Shown here: positions 50,858 to 59,699 of the stretch, in pieces | Numbering within the stretch: the stretch's first letter is position 1 | How the letters are laid out: the number at the start of each line of letters is the position of its first letter | Source of the DNA: Catenuloplanes niger | GTDB taxonomy: Bacteria > Actinomycetota > Actinomycetes > Mycobacteriales > Micromonosporaceae | Reading direction: 5' to 3' | Assembly (NCBI RefSeq): GCF_031458255.1 | Contig: NZ_JAVDYC010000001.1 | Span: forward strand, 2,799,001 to 2,863,000 | DNA: 64,000 nt | The notes under the pieces: model-generated | Told to the model about the DNA's origin: nothing | What the model saw: only the letters and a program-made list of their open reading frames with translations | Databases searched by the model: none | Program-made: the position numbers and the translations under genes

Positions 50858-50953
50858 GATCCGATGAAACCAGAGTTGCCGGTGGTACGCGCGCCAGGGG
50901 CTGCACGGCCGTTCCGCGTCGCGCCCGCCGCGGACCGGCCCGGACGGCACGGC

Positions 50954-51946
50954 TCACGAGGTGGGCGTGGGGACGTGCGGCGGGAGGAGACGCTCGCTCC
51001 GGAGCGCGGTCCACAGCTCGGCCGGGATCGGCAGCGCGGTCAGGTCCACGTTGTCGTCCACCTCCGCCGGCGTGCGGGAGCCGCAGACCACGGCCGCGAC
51101 CGCCGGGTGGCCGAACGCGAACTGGAGCGCGACGGCGCGCAGCGGGACCCCGTACCCCCGGCAGACGTCCTTGATCCGGAGGGCCCGCTCGAGCTGCTCG
51201 CGCCGGGCGGGCGCGTAGTCGAAGCGGGAGCCGGGTCGCGGGTCGGCCAGCAGGCCGGAGTTGTACGGCGCCGCGGCCAGCACGGAGATGCCGCGGCGGG
51301 CGGCGAGCGGCAGCAGGTCGCCGAGCGCGGACTGGTCGAGCAGCGTGTAGCGGCCGGCCACCATGACCGCGTCCGGGCCGGGCGCGCCCGTCGCGCGGAT
51401 GAACGCGGCCAGCATCGGCGCCTGGTTCATCCCGATGCTGATCGCGCCGACCGCGCCGGACCTGCGCAGCTCGGCCATGGCCGGCAGCGCCTCGTGCAGC
51501 GCCGGCAGGTAGTGGTCGTCCGGGTCGTGCAGGTGCAGCAGGTCCACCCGGTCCAGGCCGAGCCGGTCCAGGCTCTCCTCGACCGAGCGGCGGATCGCAC
51601 CGGCGGAGAAGTCGAACCGCGTGCTGACGCCCGGCGGCAGCTCGGCCCACAGCGGGTCGGTCGCGTCGCCGGGCACGACCAGCCGGCCGGCCTTGGTGGA
51701 GAGCACGAGCTGGTGGCGCGGCTTGTCGCGGAGCGCGGCGCCGGCCCGCCGTTCGGAGAGGCCGTGGCCGTAGAGCGGCGCCGTGTCGAACAGCCGGATC
51801 CCGCGCTCCCAGGCGCGGTCGACGACGGCCGTGGCGGTCTCGTCGCCGACCGGGGCGTAGAGGCCGCCGATCGGGGCGAGGCCGAGGCCGAGCCGGGTGA
51901 CCAGCACGTCGCTGCCGCCGAGCCGGATGCGTGCCGCCGGATCCAT
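50954..51946 (-). CDS. Aldo/keto reductase, L-fucose/D-threo-aldose dehydrogenase-like
   Basis: This 330-residue TIM-barrel oxidoreductase has LGLGLAPIGGLYAPVGDETATAVVDRAWERGIRLFDTAPLYGHGLSERRAGAAL (catalytic Asp and Tyr), STKAGR (Lys) and LLHLHDPDDHYL (His). It is closest in style to D-threo-aldose 1-dehydrogenase / L-fucose dehydrogenase (GNLYAPVxD type), which oxidise fucose or galactose-type aldoses to lactones. It is divergent from a GntR regulator with a perfect palindrome between them, so it is probably controlled by that regulator. A lactonase gene follows. Confidence 0.85.
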   Translation of the reverse strand: MDPAARIRLGGSDVLVTRLGLGLAPIGGLYAPVGDETATAVVDRAWERGIRLFDTAPLYGHGLSERRAGAALRDKPRHQLVLSTKAGRLVVPGDATDPLWAELPPGVSTRFDFSAGAIRRSVEESLDRLGLDRVDLLHLHDPDDHYLPALHEALPAMAELRRSGAVGAISIGMNQAPMLAAFIRATGAPGPDAVMVAGRYTLLDQSALGDLLPLAARRGISVLAAAPYNSGLLADPRPGSRFDYAPARREQLERALRIKDVCRGYGVPLRAVALQFAFGHPAVAAVVCGSRTPAEVDDNVDLTALPIPAELWTALRSERLLPPHVPTPTS

Positions 51947-51965
51947 GCCTTCTCCTTCGCACCGT

Positions 51966-51981
51966 AGATCCTATAGGATCT
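51966..51981. promoter_or_regulatory. Perfect 16-bp GntR/FCD-type operator
   Basis: AGATCCTATAGGATCT is a perfect palindrome, 37 bases before the GntR start and 20 bases upstream of the aldo/keto reductase start. FCD-type GntR proteins typically bind palindromes of the form ATCCTATAGGAT. Confidence 0.8.
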
Positions 51982-52017
51982 GCCTACCGTGTTCCCCCTC
52001 ACACAGATTAGGTCCCG

Positions 52018-52653
52018 ATGCGCCCGGTCCGGAGACTCACGCTCACCGATGACGTCTACACGTCGGTCCAGACGCTGATCATGGATCACGCGATGGCGCC
52101 GGGCGAGAAGATCAACATCGACGCGCTGGCGCGCCGCCTGCAGGTCTCCCCCACGCCGGTACGGGAGGCGCTGGCCCGGCTCGAGTCCGACGGCCTGGTC
52201 CGCAAGCGGGCACTGGTCGGCTACACCGCGTCCCCGCTGCTCAGCCGCGCGGAGTTCGAGGACCTGATCGAGATGCGGCTGCTGCTGGAACCGGCCGCGG
52301 CCGCGAAGGCGGTCTACGCCGACGACCTGCGCGCCGAGGCCGACCTGCCGGTGCAGCCGGACGCGCCGGGCTTCCAGGGGATCGCCGGGTTCACCGCGCG
52401 GGACGCCCGGTTCCACCACCGCGTCGCGGAGCTGTCCGGCAACGGGATGCTGCACGACGCGATCGTCCGGCTCCGCTCCCACCTGCACCTGTTCCGGCTC
52501 AACTTCCCGCAGAGCCACTACGGGACCAGCGCGGCCGAGCACCACCGGATCGTCGACGCGATCGCGGCCGGGGACGGCGCCGCGGCCGGTGCGGCGATGC
52601 GCGACCACATCACCGCCGCCCGCGAGCGGCACCTGTCCTACTTCGGGAGCTGA
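52018..52653 (+). CDS. GntR family (FCD/FadR subfamily) transcriptional regulator
   Basis: This 211-residue protein has a winged helix (LTLTDDVYTSVQTLIMDHAMAPGEKINIDALARRLQVSPTPVREALARLESDGLVRKRALVGYTAS) and an FCD ligand-binding domain (EFEDLIEMRLLLEPAAA, DARFHHRVAELSGNGML, HHRIVDAIAAGDGAAAGAAMRDHI). The metal-binding Asp/His set of the FCD fold is present. Regulators beside lutABC often sense lactate, and here it shares a promoter region with an aldo/keto reductase as well. lutA starts four bases after it. Confidence 0.92.
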   Translation: MRPVRRLTLTDDVYTSVQTLIMDHAMAPGEKINIDALARRLQVSPTPVREALARLESDGLVRKRALVGYTASPLLSRAEFEDLIEMRLLLEPAAAAKAVYADDLRAEADLPVQPDAPGFQGIAGFTARDARFHHRVAELSGNGMLHDAIVRLRSHLHLFRLNFPQSHYGTSAAEHHRIVDAIAAGDGAAAGAAMRDHITAARERHLSYFGS

Positions 52654-52657
52654 CGCC

Positions 52658-53392
52658 GTGCGGATAGCGCTCTTCATCACCTGCGTGAACGACCTGATGT
52701 ACCCGGACACCGGCAAGGCCGTGGTGTCCATCCTGGAACGGCTCGGGCACGCCGTCGACTTCCCGGCCGCGCAGACCTGCTGCGGGCAGATGCACGCCAA
52801 CAGCGGCTACCGCGCGGAGGCGATGCCGATGGTGCGCGGGTTCGTCGACACGTTCCGCCGCTACGACGCGGTGGTGGCCCCGTCGGGCTCCTGCGTGGCG
52901 ATGGTGCGTGACTCGTACCCCCGGCTGGCGCTCGGTGACCCCGCTCTGGAGGCCGCCGTGGCGGAGGTGGCGCCACGCACCTACGAATTCGCGGAGCTGC
53001 TGGTCGACGTGCTGGGCGTGACCGACCTGGGCGCGGTCTTCCCGCACACCGCGACGTACCACCCGACCTGCCACGGGCTGCGGATGCTGCGCCTGGGCGA
53101 CAAGCCGCTGACGTTGCTGCGGGCGGTGCGCGGGCTGGAGCTTCGCGAGCTGGCCGGCGCCGAGGAGTGCTGCGGGTTCGGCGGCACGTTCGCGCTGAAG
53201 AACGCCGGCGTCTCGGCCGCGATGCTGGCCGACAAGTGCGGCGCGGTGGACTCCACCGGCGCGGAGTACGTGGTGGCCGCGGACAACTCCTGCCTGACCC
53301 ACATCGGCGGCGGGCTGTCCCGCCGCGCGGCGTCGACCGCGAAACCGATCCACTACGCCGAGATCCTCGCCAGCACCGGGAGCGCACAGTGA
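52658..53392 (+). CDS. lutA: Lactate utilization protein LutA (Fe-S/CCG domain)
   Basis: GTG 52658 gives a 244-residue protein with two CCG domains: ITCVNDLMYPDTG...QTCCGQMHANSGY (first) and TYHPTCHGLRMLRLGDKPLTLLRAV...ECCGFGGTFALKNAGVSAAML (second). These cysteine-rich blocks bind a noncubane iron-sulfur cofactor related to heterodisulfide reductase. LutA, LutB and LutC together oxidise L-lactate to pyruvate. The stop overlaps the lutB start (GTGA). Confidence 0.93.
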   Translation: MRIALFITCVNDLMYPDTGKAVVSILERLGHAVDFPAAQTCCGQMHANSGYRAEAMPMVRGFVDTFRRYDAVVAPSGSCVAMVRDSYPRLALGDPALEAAVAEVAPRTYEFAELLVDVLGVTDLGAVFPHTATYHPTCHGLRMLRLGDKPLTLLRAVRGLELRELAGAEECCGFGGTFALKNAGVSAAMLADKCGAVDSTGAEYVVAADNSCLTHIGGGLSRRAASTAKPIHYAEILASTGSAQ

Positions 53393-54795
53393 GCCACGGG
53401 ACCGGGAACATCGTCGCGCTCAGGCCGTTCCCGGACGCGGCGCGGCTGGAGCTGGACGACGCGCAGCTGCGAGCCAACCTGCGGCGCGCCACGCACACGA
53501 TCCGGGACAAGCGGCTGCGCGTGGTCGGCGAGGTCGACGACTGGGAGGACCTGCGCCGGTCCGGCGCCGCGATCAAGGACGACGTGCTCGCCCGCTTGCC
53601 CGAGCTGCTGGAACAGTTCGAGGAGTCCGCGACCAGGGCCGGCGCGGTGGTGCACTGGGCGCGCGACGCGGCCGAGGCGTGCGACGTCGTCACCCGGCTC
53701 GTGCGCGAGACCGCGGCGCGCGAGGTCGTCAAGGTCAAGTCGATGGCGACCCAGGAGATCGGGCTCAACGAGGCGCTGGCGGCGGTCGGCATCGAGGCGA
53801 CCGAGACCGACCTCGCGGAGCTGATCGTGCAGCTCGCCGAGGACACGCCGTCGCACATCCTGGTCCCGGCGATCCACTACAACCGCAGCCAGATCCGGGA
53901 CATCTTCCGGTCCAGGATGCCCGGCGTCGCGGCGGGGCTCACCGACGACCCGCCCGCGCTGGCCGAGGCCGCGCGCACGCACCTGCGGGCCAAGTTCCTC
54001 AGCGCCACGGTCGGCGTGTCCGGTGCCAACTTCGCGATCGCGGACACCGGCACGCTGGTCGTGGTCGAGTCCGAGGGCAACGGGCGGATGTGCCTGACGC
54101 TGCCGCAGACGCTGATCTCGGTGGTCGGCATCGAGAAGATCCTGCCGACGTTCGCCGAGCTGGAGGTGTTCCTCCAGCTGCTGCCGCGCTCGTCGACCGG
54201 GGAGCGGATGAACCCGTACACCTCGATGTGGACCGGGGTCACGCCCGGCGACGGGCCGCAGACCACGCACGTCGTGCTGATCGACAACGGGCGGACCGCC
54301 ACGCTGGAGGACGAGGTCGGGCGACAGGCGCTGCGCTGCATCCGCTGCTCCGCGTGCCTGAACGTGTGCCCGGTCTACGAGCGGGTCGGCGGGCACGCGT
54401 ACGGGTCGGTCTATCCCGGGCCGATCGGTGCGATCCTGTCGCCGCAGATGACCGGCGCCGGCGCGAACAAGACGCTGCCGTACGCGTCCACGCTCTGCGG
54501 CGCCTGCTTCGACGCCTGCCCGGTGCGGATCGACATCCCCCAGGTGCTGGTGCACCTGCGGCAGAAGGGACCCAAGCCGGCGGCGGAGCGGGCCGCGTTC
54601 CGCTCGCTCTCCTGGATCATGCGGGATCGCCGCCGGTACGCCGCCGCGCTGCGTGCCGCCCGCCGGGGCAGTGCGCCGCTGCGCGGGTTCGGGCGACTGC
54701 GCCGGCTGCCCTGGCCGGCCTCCGCGTGGACGGACAGCCGGGACGTGCCGCTGCCGCCGAAGCAGACCTTCCGGGAATGGTGGACCAAGCGATGA
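53389..54795 (+). CDS. lutB: Lactate utilization protein LutB (iron-sulfur)
   Basis: This 468-residue protein has an N-terminal LUD domain (RATHTIRDKRLRVVGEVDDWEDLRRSGAAIKDDVLARLPELLEQFEESATRAGAVVHWARDAAEA...). Two 4Fe-4S motifs follow: CIRCSACLNVCPV (about residue 317) and CGACFDACPV (about 371). The C-terminal extension is WRR/PLPPKQTFREWWTKR, as in the family. It passes electrons within the LutABC complex. GTG 53389 overlaps the lutA stop, and the stop overlaps the lutC start. Confidence 0.93.
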   Translation: MSHGTGNIVALRPFPDAARLELDDAQLRANLRRATHTIRDKRLRVVGEVDDWEDLRRSGAAIKDDVLARLPELLEQFEESATRAGAVVHWARDAAEACDVVTRLVRETAAREVVKVKSMATQEIGLNEALAAVGIEATETDLAELIVQLAEDTPSHILVPAIHYNRSQIRDIFRSRMPGVAAGLTDDPPALAEAARTHLRAKFLSATVGVSGANFAIADTGTLVVVESEGNGRMCLTLPQTLISVVGIEKILPTFAELEVFLQLLPRSSTGERMNPYTSMWTGVTPGDGPQTTHVVLIDNGRTATLEDEVGRQALRCIRCSACLNVCPVYERVGGHAYGSVYPGPIGAILSPQMTGAGANKTLPYASTLCGACFDACPVRIDIPQVLVHLRQKGPKPAAERAAFRSLSWIMRDRRRYAAALRAARRGSAPLRGFGRLRRLPWPASAWTDSRDVPLPPKQTFREWWTKR

Positions 54796-55403
54796 GCGAC
54801 GCGCGTACGGAGATCCTGGCCCGGGTCCGGGCGGCCCGGCCCGCCTCGGCGCCGCCGGTGCCCCGCGACTACCGCCGCGACGTGCCCGGCATCGACGTGG
54901 TCGAGGTGCTGGTGGACCGGCTCGTCGACTACCGGGCCGGCGTGCACCGGGCCACCGCGGCGTCGCTGGCGGACGTGCTCGGCGGGCTGCTGGCGTCCTC
55001 GTCCACCGTGGTGGTGCCGCCCGGCCTGCCGGCCCCGTGGATCCCCGGGCCGGTCCTGCGGGACTCGTCCGACGCGCCGATCTCGGTCGCCGCGCTGGAC
55101 GAGCCCGGCGTCACGGTGGTCACCGGCGCCGCGGTCGCGATCGCGGTCACCGGCACGCTGATCCTGGACGCCGGTCCCGACCAGGGCCGGCGGGTGCTCA
55201 GCCTGGTGCCGGACCACCACGTCTGCGTGGTCTGGACGGATCAGATCGCCGGCGGCGTGCCGGCCGCGCTCAGCCGGCTCCCCGACCCGACACGGCCGCT
55301 CACGCTCGTCTCCGGTCCGTCCGCGACCAGCGACATCGAACTGAACCGGGTGGAGGGTGTGCACGGCCCGCGCCGGCTGGACGTCGTCATCGCCACGCGC
55401 TGA
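54792..55403 (+). CDS. lutC: Lactate utilization protein LutC (LUD domain)
   Basis: This 203-residue LUD domain protein (DARTEILARVRAARPASAPP, YRAGVHRATAASLADVLGGLLA, VTVVTGAAVAIAVTGTLILDAGPDQGRRVLSLVPDHHVCVVWTDQIAGGVPAALSRL, SGPSATSDIELNRVEGVHGPRRLDVVIA) is the third LutABC subunit. The SGPSATSDIE motif is characteristic. The overlapping start and stop with lutB (ATGA) support one transcript. No lactate permease is adjacent, so uptake must be encoded elsewhere. Confidence 0.93.
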   Translation: MSDARTEILARVRAARPASAPPVPRDYRRDVPGIDVVEVLVDRLVDYRAGVHRATAASLADVLGGLLASSSTVVVPPGLPAPWIPGPVLRDSSDAPISVAALDEPGVTVVTGAAVAIAVTGTLILDAGPDQGRRVLSLVPDHHVCVVWTDQIAGGVPAALSRLPDPTRPLTLVSGPSATSDIELNRVEGVHGPRRLDVVIATR

Positions 55404-55415
55404 GCGCCGGCCCGC

Positions 55416-56018
55416 CTACGACGGCGCTCCGGCCAGGCTGAGCCCGCGGCGCTCGGCGACGTACTCCACCAGCGCGATCAGCACGCTCTTGCCGGAACGG
55501 CGGTCCCGGGCGTCGCAGAGCACGATCGGCACCTCCGGGTCGAGGTCGAGCGCGGTCCGCAGCGCGGCCTCGGTGATCTCCTTGTGGCCCTCGAACATGT
55601 TGACCGCGACCACGAACGGCGTGCCGCGCTGCTCGAAGTAGTCGACGGACGGGAAGCAGTCCGCGAGCCGCCGGGTGTCGGCCAGCACGACCGCGCCGAG
55701 CGCGCCGAACGCCAGCTCGTCCCAGAGGAACCAGAAGCGGTCCTGGCCGGGCGTGCCGAACAGGTAGATCTGCAGGTCCTCGCTGATCGTGATGCGCCCG
55801 AAGTCCATCGCGACCGTGGTGGTGCCCTTCTGCTCGACGCCGAACGTGTCGTCCACGTCCAGGCCGAGGCCGGTCAGCACCTCCTCGGTCTGCAACGGCC
55901 GGACCTCGCTGACGGAGCCGACCAGCGTGGTCTTCCCGGCACCGAAGCCGCCCGCGATCAAGATCTTGAGAGCCGTCGGTACGGTGACCGACTGCTCGTC
56001 ATAGCGCACGGAGTCCAT
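55416..56018 (-). CDS. cvnD: Conservon GTPase-like protein CvnD
   Basis: This 200-residue protein has a P-loop ILIAGGFGAGKTTLVGSVSEV (GxxGxGKT), switch-like TVAMDFGRI, DxxG-equivalent FGTPGQDRFWFLWDELAFGALGAVVLADTRRL and NxxD-like VVAVNMFEG, with a final SGKSVLIALVEYV. It belongs to the Ras/Rab-like bacterial MglA/Cvn group. Together with CvnA-C it forms a membrane signalling unit typical of actinobacterial conservons that couples to development and antibiotic control. The start overlaps cvnC by 20 bases. Confidence 0.9.
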   Translation of the reverse strand: MDSVRYDEQSVTVPTALKILIAGGFGAGKTTLVGSVSEVRPLQTEEVLTGLGLDVDDTFGVEQKGTTTVAMDFGRITISEDLQIYLFGTPGQDRFWFLWDELAFGALGAVVLADTRRLADCFPSVDYFEQRGTPFVVAVNMFEGHKEITEAALRTALDLDPEVPIVLCDARDRRSGKSVLIALVEYVAERRGLSLAGAPS

Positions 56019-56403
56019 TAACAACCGCCTTGAGGATGTCTTCGTCATGCCGGCGAGCCGCGGGCGGCTCGTACATGGAGATCAGGTCGGCGGCCAGCAG
56101 GTCACCGAGGAGGACCCGGATCACGCCGAGCGCCAGGTTCAGTTTCGCGGCCACCTCCGCCACGGAGAGCGGCTCGCGGGAGGCCGCGAGGATGGCGCGC
56201 TGCTCCGGGCTCAGGTGGGCCGGCCACGCGTTCTCCCCGGCCCGGGAGACGACGAACGCCACCAGGTCGAACCCGCCGGCGACCGGGCGCACCCGGCCAC
56301 CGGTCACCGCGTAGGCGCGGACGACCGGGCCGGCGTCGTCGTCCATCCAGTGCGTCTCCGGCTCGCCCGGCCGCTGCGGCATGTCCGGTGGCCTATCCCG
56401 CAT
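55999..56403 (-). CDS. cvnC: Conservon DUF742 protein CvnC
   Basis: This 134-residue protein fits DUF742: VVRAYAVTGGRVRPVAGGFDLVAFVVS, LSPEQRAILAASREPLSVAEVAAKLNLALGVIRVLLGDLLAADLISMYEPP and DEDILKAVVNGLRAL. The central part is a winged-helix-like fold. In conservons it links CvnB and CvnD. The frame overlaps the start of cvnD and the stop of cvnB. Confidence 0.92.
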   Translation of the reverse strand: MRDRPPDMPQRPGEPETHWMDDDAGPVVRAYAVTGGRVRPVAGGFDLVAFVVSRAGENAWPAHLSPEQRAILAASREPLSVAEVAAKLNLALGVIRVLLGDLLAADLISMYEPPAARRHDEDILKAVVNGLRAL

Positions 56404-56815
56404 CGGTGTGCACCCCCGGGGTTCGCTGGGTGGCGCTCATGGTCTGCCCCACCCGGGTGACGAGCATGGCCATCTCGTAGGCGATCAGCCCGATGTCGGA
56501 GTCGGACGCGGCCAGCACGGCGAGGCAGGCACCCGCCCCGGCCGCGGTCACGAAGAGGTACGCGGACTCCATCTCGACCACGGTCTGCCGCACCGGGCCG
56601 GCACCGAAGTGCCGGCTGGCACCCTTGGCGAGGCTCTGGAAGCCGGCCGCCATCGCGGACATGTGCTCCGCGTCCTCCCGGCTCAGACTGCGCGACGCGC
56701 CCATCAGCAGGCCGTCGGAGGAGAGCACGACCGCCTGGTGCGCCGTCGGGACCCGGTCGATCAGGTCGTCGAGGAGCCAGTTGAGGTTGGCGGAGGAGGT
56801 CATCTGCTGTGCCAC
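56393..56815 (-). CDS. cvnB: Conservon roadblock/LC7 protein CvnB
   Basis: This 140-residue protein has the roadblock/LC7 fold (LNWLLDDLIDRVPTAHQAVVLSSDGLLMGASRSLSREDAEHMSAMAAGFQSLAKGASRHFGAGPVRQTVVEMESAYLFVTAAGAGACLAVLAASDSDIGLIAYEMAMLVTRVGQ). Such proteins act as GTPase-activating or regulatory partners of the CvnD type. ATG 56815 immediately follows the cvnA stop, so the four genes are one operon. Confidence 0.93.
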   Translation of the reverse strand: MAQQMTSSANLNWLLDDLIDRVPTAHQAVVLSSDGLLMGASRSLSREDAEHMSAMAAGFQSLAKGASRHFGAGPVRQTVVEMESAYLFVTAAGAGACLAVLAASDSDIGLIAYEMAMLVTRVGQTMSATQRTPGVHTDAG

Positions 56816-59437
56816 TTATGCGTCCCTGTCTGTCACCTGATGCATGCTGTGCTCTGCCGCGCCGTTCTCCGCAGCCGCGCTGGACTGCACGGTCGTCGGC
56901 GTACCGACCGCGGGGATCTCGGCGTCCGGGGCCGGTGTCAGCACCGCGCCGGGCGGCGGCGTCGCGGTGGCACGCACGGCCTCGCTCCGCTGCTCCGGCA
57001 CCGGCTGCCCGGCGGTGATCGCCTCGGCCGCGCGCCGGCCGCGGTTCGTACCCGCCTGCAGCGCGGACATCAGACTGCGAACCTGATCGGGGGTACGCGG
57101 TGCGGCCTCCGTGGGCGCGGGTGGTGCCGCGGCGCGCCCCGGGCGGAGCTGCGGTGCCAGGTGCGCCTGACGCACGCGCTTGGGCAGGCCGTCCATCGTG
57201 GTGGTCTCCTCCGGGTCGTCCCCCGGGTTCGCGTCCGTCGTCTCCCGCCCCGGCTGCGGCATGGCGAGCGTCGGCGCGTCCTCGCCGTCCTCTGTCGTCC
57301 TATTCTCCGTGTCCGATGTGGCGGCCGCGATCGGGGCTGCCTTCCGGCGTTTCGTCGAGCGGCGGCCGGGCAGTTCCATCCCATCGACCACGACCGTGCC
57401 GATGCTCTCACCCACCGGCCGGGCGCTGCGCGCGGGTTCGATCTCGCGGGGCTTCGCCGGACGGGCGTCCACCGCCGTGCGGCCGTTCTGCGGCGGGGTC
57501 GCCACCGGCTGCGCCACGGCGAACCGGGGCAGCGTCGGCTCGACCACGGTGACCAGCTCGCTCGGGACCAGCACGACCGCGGACACGCCACCGTACGGCG
57601 AGACGCGCAGGCTGACCTGGATCTGGTGGCGGGCGGCCAGCTGGGCGACCACGAACAGGCCCAGCCGGGCACTGTTCGCCGGGTCGAACTCCGGCGGCTC
57701 GGCGAGCCGGCGGTTCGCGTCGGCCAACTCCTCCGGCGACATGCCGAGGCCGCGGTCCTCCACCTCGATCGCGTAGCCGTTCGGCACCGGCTGGCCGCCG
57801 ACCTTGACCCGGGTGTGCGGCGGCGAGAACGACGTACCGTTCTCGATCAGCTCGGCGAGCAGGTGGATCACGTCGCCGACCGCGCGGCCGACCACCGCGA
57901 TGTCGTCCGCCACGCCGATGTCGACGCGCGCGTAGTCCTCCACCTCGGAGACCGCGCCGCGGACCACGTCGATCATCGGGACCGGGTTGCGCCAGCCGCG
58001 GCCGGGGACCGCGCCCGCGAGGATCACCAGGTCCTCCGCGTGGCGGCGCATGCGGGTCGCCATGTGGTCGACGCGGAACAGGTCGGCCAGCTCGTCCGGG
58101 TCGGTGACCCGGCGCTCCATCCGGTCCAGCAGCGCGAGCTGGCGGTGCAGCAGCGTCTGGCTGCGCCGCGCGATGTTGAGGAACACGTCGTTGAGGCCGC
58201 GGCGCAGCGCCGCCTCGTCCACCGCGGCCTGCACGGCGGTGCGCTGGACCTCGGTGAACGCGTTGCCGAGCTGGCCGATCTCGTCGGTGCCGAACTCCAG
58301 GTGCTGCGTCTCCGCGGCCACATCGACCTCGTCGCCGCGCCGCAGCCTGCCGACCACCTCGGGCAGCCGGTGCCCGGCCAGATCGGTGGCGGCCGCGCGC
58401 AGCTCGGAGAGCCGCTTGATCAGCGACCGGCCGACCTTGACGGAGATGACCAGGGACAGCACGATCGCGGCCAGGCCCAGCAGACCGGCGACACCGAGCA
58501 GTCCGAGGGTCCGGACGGCGAGCGGGACCGCGTCCTCGGCCGCGCGGTCCGCGGTGAACTTCTCGAAGACGCGCAGCTGCAGCGCGACCTGGTCATAGGT
58601 GCGGGTCCACTGGGTCAGTCCGATCGGCACCGCCTTGCCGTCCGCGCCGGACGTGATGAGCGCGTTCTCCATGTTGTTCATGCGCTCGAAGACCGGCGAC
58701 TGGATCAACAGGTTGTAGCGCTGTCGCGTCTCCGCGTCCAGATCGGCCACCGCGGTGTCGTACAGGTACCGATACGTACCGATTATCTGCACCAATTGGC
58801 CGTGCTCGCTGATCTGGAACTTGCCGGCCGTGGAGGCGCCGGCGACCAGCGCGTCCACCTGACCGAGCACCTCGCGGGCCTGGCCGAGCTGGGCCATCGC
58901 GTTCGCCCGGCGGCTGAGCACCGGGTCGTCGTACTGGCTGACCATGTCGAAGACCTTGAACATGTCGCCGATCACCGCACTGTAGAACCGCAGCGCACCC
59001 GGCTTGTCCACCTCACGCGAGTCGATGAACGCGCGCTGCCGGGCGATCGCGTCCAGCGACGTGTAGGCGATCTCCAGCCGGCGGCCCAGTTCCTCACCGG
59101 TGTCCGCGTGCTCGACCGACAACTCCCGGAACGAGGCCAGCGCCGCGTCCGTACGCTCCCGCTGCTCGGTCAGCGCCACGTTGTCCTGCCGCGCGGTCGG
59201 CGTGCTCGCGCTCCCGGCCAGATAGACCAGCGACAGCCGGCGCTCCTGCTGCAGCTCCGCCACCAGATCCTCGCCGGGCCGGCCGACCCCGGCGAGCACG
59301 TCCTGCGACGCCAGCAGGCGCAGCGCCGGGTCGACGGTCAGCACGGTGGCGAAGACCCAGAGGGCCAGCAGCGCCGCGATCGGCACCGACACCAGCGCGA
59401 CGATCTTCGATCGGATTGACCAGTTCCGGATGTTCAT
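56816..59437 (-). CDS. cvnA: Conservon sensor histidine kinase-like protein CvnA
   Basis: This 873-residue protein starts at ATG 59437. A membrane helix near residues 10-32 is followed by a nitrate/nitrite-sensing (NIT) domain (about 45-285, ELQQERRLSLVYLAGS...) and a second helix (about 300-330, LLGVAGLLGLAAIVLSLVISV). HAMP lies at about 330-390, and a helical region leads to a HATPase domain (about 500-640, ENGTSFSPPHTRVKVGG, EVEDRGLGMSPEELADANRRL, RLGLFVVAQLAARH). The long C-terminus is disordered and Pro/Arg/Glu-rich. Conservon kinases often lack a typical phospho-acceptor His. It heads the cvnABCD unit. Confidence 0.92.
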   Translation of the reverse strand: MNIRNWSIRSKIVALVSVPIAALLALWVFATVLTVDPALRLLASQDVLAGVGRPGEDLVAELQQERRLSLVYLAGSASTPTARQDNVALTEQRERTDAALASFRELSVEHADTGEELGRRLEIAYTSLDAIARQRAFIDSREVDKPGALRFYSAVIGDMFKVFDMVSQYDDPVLSRRANAMAQLGQAREVLGQVDALVAGASTAGKFQISEHGQLVQIIGTYRYLYDTAVADLDAETRQRYNLLIQSPVFERMNNMENALITSGADGKAVPIGLTQWTRTYDQVALQLRVFEKFTADRAAEDAVPLAVRTLGLLGVAGLLGLAAIVLSLVISVKVGRSLIKRLSELRAAATDLAGHRLPEVVGRLRRGDEVDVAAETQHLEFGTDEIGQLGNAFTEVQRTAVQAAVDEAALRRGLNDVFLNIARRSQTLLHRQLALLDRMERRVTDPDELADLFRVDHMATRMRRHAEDLVILAGAVPGRGWRNPVPMIDVVRGAVSEVEDYARVDIGVADDIAVVGRAVGDVIHLLAELIENGTSFSPPHTRVKVGGQPVPNGYAIEVEDRGLGMSPEELADANRRLAEPPEFDPANSARLGLFVVAQLAARHQIQVSLRVSPYGGVSAVVLVPSELVTVVEPTLPRFAVAQPVATPPQNGRTAVDARPAKPREIEPARSARPVGESIGTVVVDGMELPGRRSTKRRKAAPIAAATSDTENRTTEDGEDAPTLAMPQPGRETTDANPGDDPEETTTMDGLPKRVRQAHLAPQLRPGRAAAPPAPTEAAPRTPDQVRSLMSALQAGTNRGRRAAEAITAGQPVPEQRSEAVRATATPPPGAVLTPAPDAEIPAVGTPTTVQSSAAAENGAAEHSMHQVTDRDA

Positions 59438-59699
59438 CAGACCTCGTCCGCTGAGGGGTTCGGCAGGGCCGACGCAGCACCTTCCCCGCTGGGCAGGATA
59501 CGTAATCGACGGCGCGCGCACTACCTCGCCGGTGGTGCAAGTAGACGGACAGGGAATGCGACACCGCGCGCTGACCGGGAGTGATCAGGCATTGATCAAC
59601 TTTTCGGTCGGCTCACCGCGGTCCGCGCGCCAACAAACCCGCGGAAGGTGGATTGGGGATCACGTTCCGCCGGGCATTAGCCCGGGGAAGGAGGAAACC

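Noticed and set aside
56381-59419. A 1012-codon plus-strand frame opposite the conservon kinase
   Set aside because: Its translation is Arg/His/Gly/Asp-rich and repetitive with no recognisable fold. The minus strand carries a NIT-HAMP-HATPase protein with all motifs.
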